Part shown: piece after piece, positions 54,378 through 64,000 of the stretch
How the letters are laid out: each line of letters starts with the position of its first letter
Numbering within the stretch: the first letter of the stretch is position 1
From: Neocallimastix lanati (nom. inval.)
Lineage: Eukaryota > Neocallimastigomycota > Neocallimastigomycetes > Neocallimastigales > Neocallimastigaceae
NCBI GenBank assembly: GCA_016946835.1
Contig: JACVTC010000054.1
Location: 391,001-455,000, forward strand
Length of the DNA: 64,000 nt
Direction of reading: 5' to 3'
The notes under the pieces: model-generated
What the model was told of the DNA's origin: nothing
Databases searched by the model: none
The model's input: the letters and a program-made list of their open reading frames with translations, nothing else
Program-made: the position numbers and the translations under genes

Positions 54378-54650
54378 TTTTTGATAAAAATCTCAATGTT
54401 TTGTTTATTTAGTTTAGTTTATTTGTTTGAAGCAAAAGATTTGATTTTTTAATAATACATAATATAATGATATTTTATACATATAAAATGTATTTGATGG
54501 ATCATACATATTTCAATACATTAAATACAATTTTTCATATTAACTATATAAAAAGAGGCTAAAAAAAAATTTTTTTTTTTGAAATTATAAACTATATAAA
54601 CTATATATTATTATTATATATCCTATTTATTTGTAATATACAATTTAATA
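54378..54650. repeat. LTR relic of the decayed copia family
   Basis: It matches the 48494-48805 LTR-like segment over most of its length: tctcaatgttttgtttattt, gatggatcatacatatttca, then atacattaaatac and attatatatcctatttat. No internal region is attached, so it is probably a solo or broken LTR. Confidence 0.55.
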
Positions 54651-55247
54651 TTTATAATTATAATAAAAGTTTTAGTAAAATTAAAAATATTAATTAAAAT
54701 GTTAATTAAATACATAAACTAGAAAAACAGTTTTAAATTTTTATTTTATTTTTTTTTTTTTCAATTATTAAATATTATATAAGAAAATATCTTATGTTTA
54801 AAAAATAAAATATTTTATATTTTTTATTTAATTTTTTATTTATATTAGATTGTTTAATTATATATTTAATCAGTTTATTTATTTATAAAATATTTTTTAC
54901 GAATAAAAAGGAAAAATATTTATTTAATCACTTACTATTAATATTTAATTAATATTAATTATTTCAAATAAATTAGTATTAATTATTCTTTTTTTTTTTC
55001 TGAAATTATAAGTTTTTTTATGAAAATATTTATTTTTTATATACTAGAAAATAACACATTTATATAATTACTTACTATTTATATTTAATTATTTTATCCT
55101 TTATTTTTATTGTTTAAAATTTTAGTTATTTATTATAAGTATATTAATATTAATTATTCAGTTTTTTTTTTTTTTTGTTACAAATGTATTAAAAAAATAT
55201 TTAATACATTTTATTTTTTAATAATAAAACACACAGTTTTAATATAT

Positions 55248-55282
<35 letters not shown>

Positions 55283-55387
55283 TATTTGTATTAAAAAATA
55301 TTTATAAATTTATGGCTTCAAATATCAACAATATGAACGTCACAATTGTGAAATGTAACTTTCTTATTGGCACCTCATCCAATAAAA

Positions 55388-55423
<36 letters not shown>

Positions 55424-55679
55424 AACACATAAAAGAAAAAAAATGTTTTTTATTTTTATTCATTTATATTTTTTTTATTAATTTATTATTTATTTATTTA
55501 ATTATTTAATGCTTTGTTATCGTTGACGTTTTTTCGTTTATTATTATTTTTTTTTTTTTTTAAATTTGATTTTCGTATATATATTCATATATATATATAT
55601 ATATATATTAAAATTTTATTATTACTATTTTAAAAAAAAAAAAAAAATTTTTTTTTGTTCTATTATATATATATATATA

Positions 55680-55726
<47 letters not shown>

Positions 55727-55747
55727 ATTATTATTTCTATCTCTAAA
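54651..55747. other. Gene-free A/T DNA downstream of the Sel1-repeat gene
   Basis: Contains TTTA (55250-55284), poly(A) (55390-55421), AT and ATT (55679-55735) repeats. A short GC-richer stretch at 55313-55382 (atggcttcaaatatcaacaa) has no identity that I recognise. Confidence 0.45.
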
Positions 55748-56918
55748 TTAAATTCTCCTTGTAAAAGCGAATACTGATCTAAATCTTTTTTTTATATAAT
55801 GATTTCTTTTATAATCTTTATGAGCTTGATATTGTTTCACATACTCCATCTGACGATATCTTTTAACCTCATTTTTATAGGCTCGTGATTCATCATCCAT
55901 TGGCATAGATTTTAAATCACGTAATACTTGTTTTGCTGATTCCTCACCACGTCTAGCGGCTTCTTTATAGAGTTTTAATGCCATATAAAATTTTGGTTGG
56001 GAGCCATCACTTTGACTTTCTTCATAGAGTCTTGCTAAACAATACATAGATTCTGGATGTTCATATTCATTAACTAATTCTTCAAAAATTTTTATTGATT
56101 TATCCTTATTTTTTTCTAAAACATCATCTCCTCCAAAACCAGAAGTATAGAGTAATGCTAAACAATATTTACCTAGAATAGTATCATGTTTAGCTGCATA
56201 TTTTACAGCATTAACCAAATATCTTTCACCTTTAAAAACTCTGGATTCTGAGTTATAGCCAGCTCTTAATAATTCTGGTGGTATATTCCATCTTTCCTTA
56301 TTTTCAAAAAATGATCTTTGAGGATGATTCATAAAACGATCATGCCATTCTTTAGAAGTATTGGCATCAGGATTACAACATAACTTTCCAGTAGAATAAC
56401 AAAATGCTAATTTTTTTTCCGCTAAATAGTAATTATGTTTTCCTGCTTCATGATACCAATGCATTGCCTCTGAATCATCCGAGGTTATGCCAAATCCAAA
56501 TTCATAGCAATAACCTACTTGATACATAGCATCAATATGACCATTAGAGGCAGCCTTTTTTAACCAATAAAATGCTTTTTTATAATTTAATATACATTTA
56601 TAATAACCTAAAAAAAATAAACCCATTATATACATTGCATCAACATTTCCATGTTTTGCTGACCATACTATAGTTTCTGAAATATAAGTTTTTGGTTGAA
56701 CTTCATATTTATCTTGTGACTTAAATAACAAAATAATATATTTATATAGTAATAATAATAATAATATTGATAAATATTGTGAAAAAATTTCATTTTAAAG
56801 AATTTATATTAAAAGTTAAAATATAAATGTTAATAAAATATTAAATATTATTATTATTAAAAAATATACAAAAAAAAAAAATAAAAAAATAAAAATAATA
56901 TATAAAAAAAATAAAAAA

Positions 56919-56982
<64 letters not shown>

Positions 56983-57027
56983 GTAACTCCTATTTACCTC
57001 TTCTTCTTCAATATTTTCAGTAGTCAT
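55748..57027 (-). CDS. Sel1-like repeat protein, two exons, 333 aa
   Basis: Exon 1 (57027-56998) encodes only MTTENIEEEE. Exon 2 (56719-55748) resumes in frame with SQDKYEVQPKTYIS. The protein is a solenoid of Sel1-like repeats (a TPR relative): AKHGNVDAMYIMGLFFLGYY, KKAFYWLKKAASNGHIDAMY, SDDSEAMHWYHEAGKHNYYL, then after a linker DTILGKYCLALLYTSGFGGD, HPESMYCLARLYEESQ and ALKLYKEAARRGEESAKQVL. Such proteins act as scaffolds; fungal examples include the Chs4/Skt5 activators of chitin synthase, but nothing here ties this one to a partner. The C-terminus is strongly basic (KDYKRNHYIKKRFRSVF). No signal peptide or membrane helix. The intron (56997-56720) carries an AAT microsatellite. The tiny first exon is supported by the ATG, a GTAAAT donor and matching phase. 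Confidence 0.85.
56920..56983 (-). repeat. AAT microsatellite inside the Sel1 gene intron
   Basis: About 21 uninterrupted AAT triplets on the plus strand, in the only intron of the Sel1-repeat gene. Confidence 0.9.
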
Positions 57028-57786
57028 TTTTACAAAAATATAATAATTGTTTTAATAAGTTATGATTTTTAAAATTTTTTATTCTTGGTTTTTTGTGGTA
57101 TAGAATATATATGAAAGAAAAAATAAAATATTTAACAAAATATTGGAAATTTTAAAATTTAATTTTAATACTTCAAGTATTAATTAATATATTGACTAAG
57201 GTATAAAAATTGATATATCGGATGACAATTTCGAAAGTTTTTTTTTTTTTTTTTTAATTTTCGAAAAATTTTATTAAATATTTTAAAGATATAGAATTTG
57301 TTTTTTCGTTTTTATATTTTTTGTTTTTGTGAGAAGGCGAAATAAATTAAATATAATTTATTTAATGGTTTTTTTCTTTTGAAATAACAAAAAAAAATGA
57401 TATTGGTAATTATGAAGGGTAATTCTTAATTCTAATTCTTATTATTATTATTATTATTATTACTGGCAATAATAATTAAAGTAATTTCATTAATTGAATT
57501 TATTAATTTAATAAATTTTTTAAAATTACAATAATTTAATATTTTCAATAATATTTTAATAAAATGATTGTTTTTATTTTAATTTTTATTTTAATTTTTA
57601 TTTTAATTTTTATTTTAATTTTAATTTTTATTTTAAGTTTTAAGTTTTATTTTTTATTACTTTTTTTTTTTTTTTTTTTTTTTGATAAATATTATTATTT
57701 AAAAAAGAATGAAATGATATTTATATATTTATTTATTCTTTCATTAAATAACCAATATTCTTCAATTAATTTATTTTTTTTTTTTC

Positions 57787-57819
<33 letters not shown>

Positions 57820-58061
57820 CAAAAAGTTTTTACAGATATTTTTTTTATCATTTATACTTTCAACTTTATATATATATATTATATAATGAATATATTTTTC
57901 TTTGAATTTAATATTTATTTTTTTTTATTAAATTTATTTAGTTAGTTTTTTATTTATTATCACTATTTTAATTTCTTTTCTTTTCATTTATTTATTTTTT
58001 AGTTTTATGTTATTTTATATTTTTTAAAATAATTTAAAGATTAAGACGAACAAAAGTTTAC

Positions 58062-58093
<32 letters not shown>

Positions 58094-59490
58094 GAAAAAG
58101 AAAAAAAAAATTAAAATATTAAATAAAACCCTTTTTTTTTTCCTTTTACTTTTTAAATAAAAGTTTTAAAAACTAAAAAAAATAATAATAATAATAATAA
58201 TAATTATTCAATAATATAATACAAATATAATATTATTAATTAAAAGTAATATGAATATTCTTTTTAATATTAAATAAAAGTTTAATCATTAATAAACTAA
58301 ATAATGTGTGACTCCTTCACCATTTAATATAAATGATAATTAAAAAAAAAAATAAAAAATAAAAAAAATTAAAAATAAAAATTAAAAAAAAAATAAAAAA
58401 AAAAACGAATTTTTTATGTATATTAAATATATATGAAATATATATAATTGATTGTATTATTGTTTATTATTGTTAATATATATTTTGTATATAAACTTTT
58501 TTTTTATCGTTTATTTTTTTTTTAAAATTTTTAATTTATATATATTAAAATTTTAATAAACAAATCTTTACATATCTTTTCATACATAACATATAAATAA
58601 TTAAATAATTCAATAATAAATAAATAAATAATAAATAAATAAATAATATAAATAATTAATAATAATAAATGACTAAATAATTACATAATAATAAAAGAAG
58701 TATTTATTAATAAATAATAAATAATAAATAATAAATATTTTTTTTTTCTCTTTATATTTATTGTTCATATAATTTTTATTTTCTAATTAATTATTATTAT
58801 AATTAACTATCATCATTTTTATTTATTATTAGTAGTACTCCATACAAAAAGAAAAAGTATTACTAATTATTAAGATGACTCTCTCATATACATCTGTTTA
58901 ATTTAATTAGCTATCAATATAAAAAGAAATATTAATTAATAGAAAAATAAATCATTTTATGTACAATTATGATTATAAAATATAAAAAATGAATTACTTT
59001 TGTATAATAGTAATAAAATAAAAAAAAAAAAAAATAGAAAAAAGGATTAATTAAAAAATTAAAACATATATATATAATTTTTTTTTTCTTTTTAATAAAT
59101 GTAATTATTCACCATAATAGGATAATTATCATATTCTAAAGTATTAACAAATATATATATATTTATGTATATATAATATAAAATACATTTATAAGCTATA
59201 AGCTATAAAAAAAAGTTTATCATTAATACAGGTTAAATGCAAATATTCATCATATAAATATGAATATAAATATAAATGTATATATATATATATATATTTT
59301 TTATCTAAGTAATGATATGAAATTTTACAATATGCAAGTAAAATTTATTTTTCAGAACTTCCTGTACAGGAATTCTTTCTATTAGTAAAAGTTAATCTCT
59401 TATCTTTAAAAAGTATTTTATAATAAAAGTTTAAATAAAATATAATAAAATAAAATAAATATAAATTATTGATTAAATAAAATATAATGT
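57028..59490. other. Gene-free A/T DNA
   Basis: Low-complexity sequence with TTTTAATTTTTA arrays near 57573-57640, an AAAAG array at 58071-58099 and AT repeats. The ORF at 57564-57905 is homopolymer-driven. No gene recognised. Confidence 0.45.
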
Positions 59491-59708
59491 TATAGTGTAT
59501 GTGGTTGTGGCTTGCCGTATCCATCATCTCCAAATCTTGTGGTTCTGTAATCCGTGACTGAGAGCGTCGACGCCGAAATGGTATGGCATGGGAGCACTTT
59601 GTTGTATCCTGATACACCCGCTATAAAGTTTGTCTGATATTAGTTGTCTGTTGTGGCTGGGATAATATGTTCAAGACTTACAAGGGATAGTCTAAAAAAA
59701 AAAAAATA
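59491..59708 (+). mobile_element. Short GC-rich retroposon with poly(A) tail
   Basis: About 205 bases of near-balanced composition end in gggatagtct and a run of about 13 A, lying inside a 45-bp A/T minisatellite. It holds agagcgtcgacgccgaaatg, whose reverse complement resembles the start of the LINE-like piece at 23664-23690. The minus-strand frame through it reads AIPFRRRRSQSRITEP, too short for a protein. Structure (short, poly(A), GC island) fits a SINE or a heavily truncated LINE. Confidence 0.45.
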
Positions 59709-59893
59709 TAATATGATAAAATAAATGAATATAAAGTACAGATTAAATAAAATATAATATAATAAAATAAATGAATATAACAGATTAAATAAAATAAAAT
59801 ATAATAAAATAAATGAATATAAAGTAGATTAAATAAAATATAATATAATAAAATAAATGAATAAAAAGTAGATTAAATAAAATATAATAAAAT
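59709..59893 (+). repeat. A/T minisatellite, about 45-bp unit, four copies
   Basis: The unit, approximately taataaaataaatgaatata followed by aagtagattaaataaaatat, recurs four times with small changes. A related but degenerate stretch lies at 59428-59488, on the other side of the GC-rich insert. Confidence 0.8.
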
Positions 59894-60614
59894 AAAATAA
59901 AAAATTTAATAATAATTTTTTAATGTAAAAACTTTAATCTTCTTTATTTAAAATTTTTCTTGCCAATAAATTTAAAGATAAGAATGAATATTATTAAATG
60001 GACATATATTTTCACTATATTCTAATATATTAATTAATATGCATCTTCATATATAATAATTAAAAGGCGTAAAAATTAACTATCAATATTTTTTTATTTA
60101 GGGGATTTCATAATTTCATATTTCATTTTCGAATTAAATTAAAATACTTGTTATAATACATTATAATTAATTACAATATATTGAAATTCATTGACTTTTT
60201 TTTAAAAATAATAATCTAAAAAAAAATTTTTTAATTTAAAATAGAAATAAAAATTAAAATAAAAAAAATATTTAAAGTTATTATAAAACTATTAATCACT
60301 TTTAATAACAATTATAAAATATATAAATAAATATTCATTAATAAATAAATAAATATTCTAGTAATAAATAAATGAACATATTCATTAATAAATAAAAATA
60401 ATTAATAAAAAAAATCTTTTTTTTTTTTGAAAATTTGATTAAAATATATAGAAAATGGAAAAAAAAAAAAAAAGTTAACTAAAAAGAACTAAAATTATTA
60501 AATTATCTTTAATTTAACCAAAAAAAAAAAATTTGAATATATATTAAAAGAGATTTTTTTTGGTTGTGTTTTTATTTTTCAATAGATGATATGTTATAGC
60601 CTTTAATAAAGGTC

Positions 60615-60647
<33 letters not shown>

Positions 60648-60787
60648 TACTTTTTGTTATATCTATTTTAATGCCCATTAAGAAAAAGATCGCGAAGTTC
60701 GTCGATTCCTGATTTTTCTTATATTTATCCTTATTCTTGATTTATTAAAGATAATCACTATAATACTTAAAATGATTGATTGCTTCT
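59894..60787. other. Gene-free A/T DNA
   Basis: Includes a poly(T) run near 60617-60640 and a slightly GC-richer stretch at 60673-60710 (agatcgcgaagttcgtcgat) leading into the decayed ORF. Confidence 0.4.
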
Positions 60788-61045
60788 ATTTTCATGGATA
60801 CTCCAAACAATTGTAACTACATCGACGGTCTCTATTGACATAGTTTATATTACTCTCATAATTTAACCCAATTTCCCTTCTATTATAATAGTGAAGCTCG
60901 CGATGAATCTATTAGCAAATTGAGAAATTTATATTTTAACTAGAAATAGACTAATGATAGAATAATATTTGAAGGCTATATTAATAAGTTTAAATACACC
61001 AGAATAAAATGTAATTATTACAATATTAATAATTGTAATTAGAAT
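60788..61045 (+). pseudogene. Decayed ORF, unidentified
   Basis: A single frame starting at ATG 60796 reads MDTPNNCNYIDGLY, a stop, then HSLYYSHNLTQFPFYYNSEA, RDESISKLRNLYFN, two more stops, then TNDRIIFEGYINKFKYTRIK. The protein-like composition persists across the in-frame stops, as expected of a dead gene with substitutions only. It may be a gag-type fragment of a retroelement. Not recognised. Confidence 0.35.
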
Positions 61046-61208
61046 TTTTATTATAATACTAATTATAATAACTATAATAACTATAAGCATAATAATAATA
61101 GTAATAACAATAATCACAATAATAGCAATAATCACAAAAAAATAAAAATAATAATCACAATAATAACAATAATGGTATAACAATAATCATATAATAATAA
61201 TAATAATA

Positions 61209-61241
<33 letters not shown>

Positions 61242-61430
61242 TTAATAACAAATTTTAGAGATAATTCATAAAATTTTATTGGTTCACTCCAACATTGTAT
61301 GTTTTATGTAAAATGCAACAAAACTAATTCTAATGAAAAATTAAATAAAAAACAAAAGTGGAGAAAAGTTTATATACTATGGTTTAGGAAATAAAATTTT
61401 TTTTTTAAATTTTATTATTGATTATAATTA

Positions 61431-61462
<32 letters not shown>

Positions 61463-61835
61463 AATATGATTTAAGCTTTTTTTTCTTAGCAAAGCTAATA
61501 AAAAAATCACATTCATTATCATAATCAATAATAAAATATAAGGTATAATAATTAATAATTAATAATAATAAATAATGGATAATAGATAATAACTAATTAA
61601 TATAAATATTACCTAATAATAAAATAAGTAAAAAATATTAAATGTTAAATATTTATTCATTAAATAATAGATAATATATAAAAAATATTAAATATTAAAA
61701 AAAAAATAGCTATTAAATATTAAATATTAAATATTAATAGATAATTAATAATTCAATGTCACCAATCATGTGACTACATTATTTAATGTGTATATTTGCT
61801 TTTAATTGGCTAATTTTAATTAACAGTATTTACGA
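61046..61835. other. Gene-free A/T DNA
   Basis: AAT/ATT repeats form a potential hairpin near 61192-61242 (taataataat followed by tattattatt). No gene recognised. Confidence 0.45.
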
Positions 61836-61923
61836 ATTAGTTGGCCCTAGTTTGATATGCTTGAGTGAGAGACTGGAGGACCAATTGTCCTCCACTCTTG
61901 TTAATCCCATTCTTAAAAAAAAA
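61836..61923 (+). mobile_element. Possible tRNA-derived SINE remnant with poly(A)
   Basis: A GC-richer block contains tggccctagtttg, similar to a Pol III A box. A perfect 7-bp hairpin follows, with stems ggaggac and gtcctcc around caatt at 61875-61893, then ttgttaatccc, similar to a B box, and a run of A. It does not fold into a proper cloverleaf, so it is not called as a tRNA gene. Confidence 0.3.
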
Positions 61924-63482
61924 ATATTAAATATTAAATAATAATATAAACTTCTCATATTTTATTTCTTTATTATATGTTTTTATCTATTCATTAATTA
62001 AAATTTATTTGAATTACTTTTAAAATACCAGAAAATTTAAGCTTTAATATTAAGGACATATTATAACTATCTAATAAAAATAAATTTAAATTATTCTTAT
62101 TTAATTTTCTTATGAAGTTTATATTAATGATAATTGTTATTCTAGCCATAATAATAAAAGATACAAATAAATTTTAATTTTTTTTTTTTACAGCCGTATT
62201 ATTTCGAATTTCGAACCATGAACTTTAATTATTTATTCATATATTAATTTCATAAATATTTTTTTATAAAAAAAATCTCGAGTAATAAAAAAATAAATAT
62301 TTTTAATCCACATAATAATATTTAAAATAGTAATGTAAAATAATATTCAAAATAAAGTGTATAAATAAATTCAGAAAACTGTTCTTATGAAACGAACCTC
62401 ACTTCCAAGAATATAAGATTTCTGTTTAAAAGTGAATTCTTATACCGGATTAGGGTTTGAATTGACTATCTCAAAAAAATTATGGTTTTCTTCTTCAAAG
62501 GTATTTAAATTAAAATAAAGCAATAATTCAATTTGATAATTATAATAATTATATATATTTTTTATCATTATTATATTATTTTGATTAATAATAAATTAGA
62601 GGATTATAAGTATTATTATCATTGTAACGTTTTATATATAAAATAAAAGATTTTCTTATTAGTTAGTCTTTCAATAATATAATTACAACATTATGAATTA
62701 TTGAGAAAATTACAATAATTGGTAATATAATTATTATTATTATTATTATTATTATTATAATTATTATTATAATTATTACTAGTATTAATATAACGAAATA
62801 CGGATAAAAAAAAATAATATTAATTTATTATTAATATGACATTCTATTAATAATAAAGGAAATTACCATTTTTGAACTTCCTGAATATATACTATTATTA
62901 CTAAGTACCTTTTTTTTTATATAATTAATAATAATTATATTAAATTAATAAATTAGTAATAATATTTTTATTAATAATTTAATTATATAAAATAATTAAT
63001 AATTTATATTATTTATATATTATTTTTAAATATTAGTGATGTCGTTCCAATTAAATAGAACATAATTAAAAAAATTTATACAAATACATTAACATAATAT
63101 ATAAATACTACACAATTTAATACTACATACTCTAGATGTTTATTATTCAAAAATTATATTAAGATTATACTAATATATAAATATTATATATATATATATG
63201 GAATATATGTAAATGTATAATTTACTCACCTTTTTGTTGTTCATCAAGAAAAAAAAAATTCATTAATTATTTGTACAACTAAAAATATAAAAAAAAAAAA
63301 AAATTATCTATATATATATATATATGAATAATTTAAAAATTAATATACTATATGAAAAACTTTTATTAAAAGATATTCTCATTCAATATATATTCATTCC
63401 TATAAAGTTTTCTTTTATATACATAATCATTCCTAAAAAAAAAATTTTTTTCTTTTAGTCATATATATATATTTATCAAAGC

Positions 63483-63515
<33 letters not shown>

Positions 63516-63546
63516 AAAAAAGATAAAAAAAAAAATATTACTGAAA
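61924..63546. other. Gene-free A/T DNA
   Basis: No coding segment. A small GC-richer stretch at 62378-62480 (cttataccggattagggttt) has no recognised identity. Poly(A) run near 63484-63513. Confidence 0.4.
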
Positions 63547-63959
63547 TCCTTTATCGGGGAGAGCGCGTTTCGGAACCGCATGTGAATATATATAAGCCAC
63601 ATATTTTTGAGATGGCGTATTATATTTAAATTATTTTATATAAATAAATAATTAAATAATAATTAAATAAATATTTTATTTTATAATAATTAATTTAATA
63701 TATAAATATTTGATAATAAAAAATAAAAAAAATAAAAAAATAAAAAAAATAAAAAAATAAAAAAAATAAAAAAATAAAAAAAATAAAAAAATAAAATAAA
63801 TAAAAAAATAAAAAAATAAAAAAGATTATATGTGCCATTTTATTTTAATGTTTTAAATATAAAAATTTATAAAAAATAATATAAGCCACATTCCGAAATG
63901 AAATTTTATGTAAAAGTTTTTAAAGCCATATTCCGAAACGCACCACCCTCTCCTTTATC
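63547..63959. mobile_element. MITE with terminal inverted repeats and 9-bp target duplications
   Basis: A 395-bp A/T element (63556-63950) starts GGGGAGAGCGCGTTTCGGAA and ends with the reverse complement of GAGGGTGGTGCGTTTCGGAA; 15 of 20 bases match, including the inner 10. The direct repeats TCCTTTATC flank it at 63547-63555 and 63951-63959. A 9-bp duplication is typical of Mutator-like elements. The core has A-rich repeats and no coding capacity. It resembles the foldback at 50838-51022. Confidence 0.65.
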
Positions 63960-64000
63960 AATACATCACATGACATAAGAATTTATTTATGATTTTATGA

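Noticed and set aside
57564-57905. 113-codon ORF rich in Phe, Ile and Leu
   Set aside because: Built from TTTTAATTTTTA and poly(T) repeats.
59345-59617. 90-codon minus-strand ORF through the GC-rich retroposon
   Set aside because: It joins the GC-rich insert to A/T minisatellite and unrelated flank. No consistent protein character outside the AIPFRRRRS stretch.
62190-62215. Reverse-strand ggttcgaaattc, considered as a tRNA T loop
   Set aside because: No cloverleaf can be built around it.
62430-62480. B-box-like word gggtttgaattgac, considered as a tRNA gene
   Set aside because: Flanks do not pair as a T arm, and no acceptor or anticodon arm could be found.

Overview
The window is eukaryotic and extremely A+T-rich. 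Intergenic DNA is almost pure A/T with long homopolymer runs and micro- or minisatellites. Genes carry spliceosomal GT..AG introns, Asn/Gln-rich proteins and AAT/TTA microsatellites inside introns. Three features point to an anaerobic gut fungus (Neocallimastigomycota): a basal-body type TCP10-domain protein, which implies flagellated zoospores; a fungal-type aspartokinase; and LTR, MULE and LINE-like elements in this compositional setting. This is inference from style and gene content, not from a marker gene.

Layout. 1.2-6.5 kb (+) is a four-exon CPAP/SAS-4-like (TCP10 C-terminal domain) gene. 8.0-9.07 kb (+) is a small unknown gene of two or three exons, directly behind a 16-bp satellite. 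9.66-9.89 kb (+) is a 75-aa unknown ORF. 11.5-12.5 kb (+) is a three-exon unknown gene encoding 182 aa. 16.35-19.14 kb (+) is a five-exon aspartokinase. 22.07-23.05 kb (+) is an intronless aldo/keto reductase. 23.66-24.02 kb is a GC-rich LINE-like 3' end. 24.74-24.83 kb (-) is a stray exon fragment of coatomer gamma. 27.2-32.87 kb (-) is an 11-exon gene for a secreted beta-helix/EGF-like ectodomain joined to a seven-helix membrane domain. 33.48-46.85 kb is a nest of retrotransposons: a Ty1/copia element with identical-looking LTRs is interrupted by a complete Ty3/gypsy chromovirus and by an inverted solo LTR of the same chromovirus family. 47.4-54.6 kb is a transposon graveyard holding a gag-only copia relic, an LTR relic, foldback MITEs and a decayed FLYWCH/MULE transposase. 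55.75-57.03 kb (-) is a Sel1-repeat protein. 57-64 kb is mostly gene-poor DNA with a small GC-rich poly(A) retroposon, a tRNA-like SINE candidate, a decayed ORF and a MITE with 9-bp target duplications.

The genes do not form a pathway. Each stands alone with its own flanks. The most interesting items are the beta-helix/EGF/7TM receptor-like gene, the nested retrotransposons whose host reading frame is preserved apart from the two insertions, the KSMHPG repeat block in the TCP10-domain protein, and the short GC-rich modules that recur at 23.66, 50.61 and 59.55 kb.

Intron models were built by hand from GT/AG sites, reading-frame phase and protein continuity. All multi-exon CDS totals given are divisible by three. 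No alignment or database search was run.
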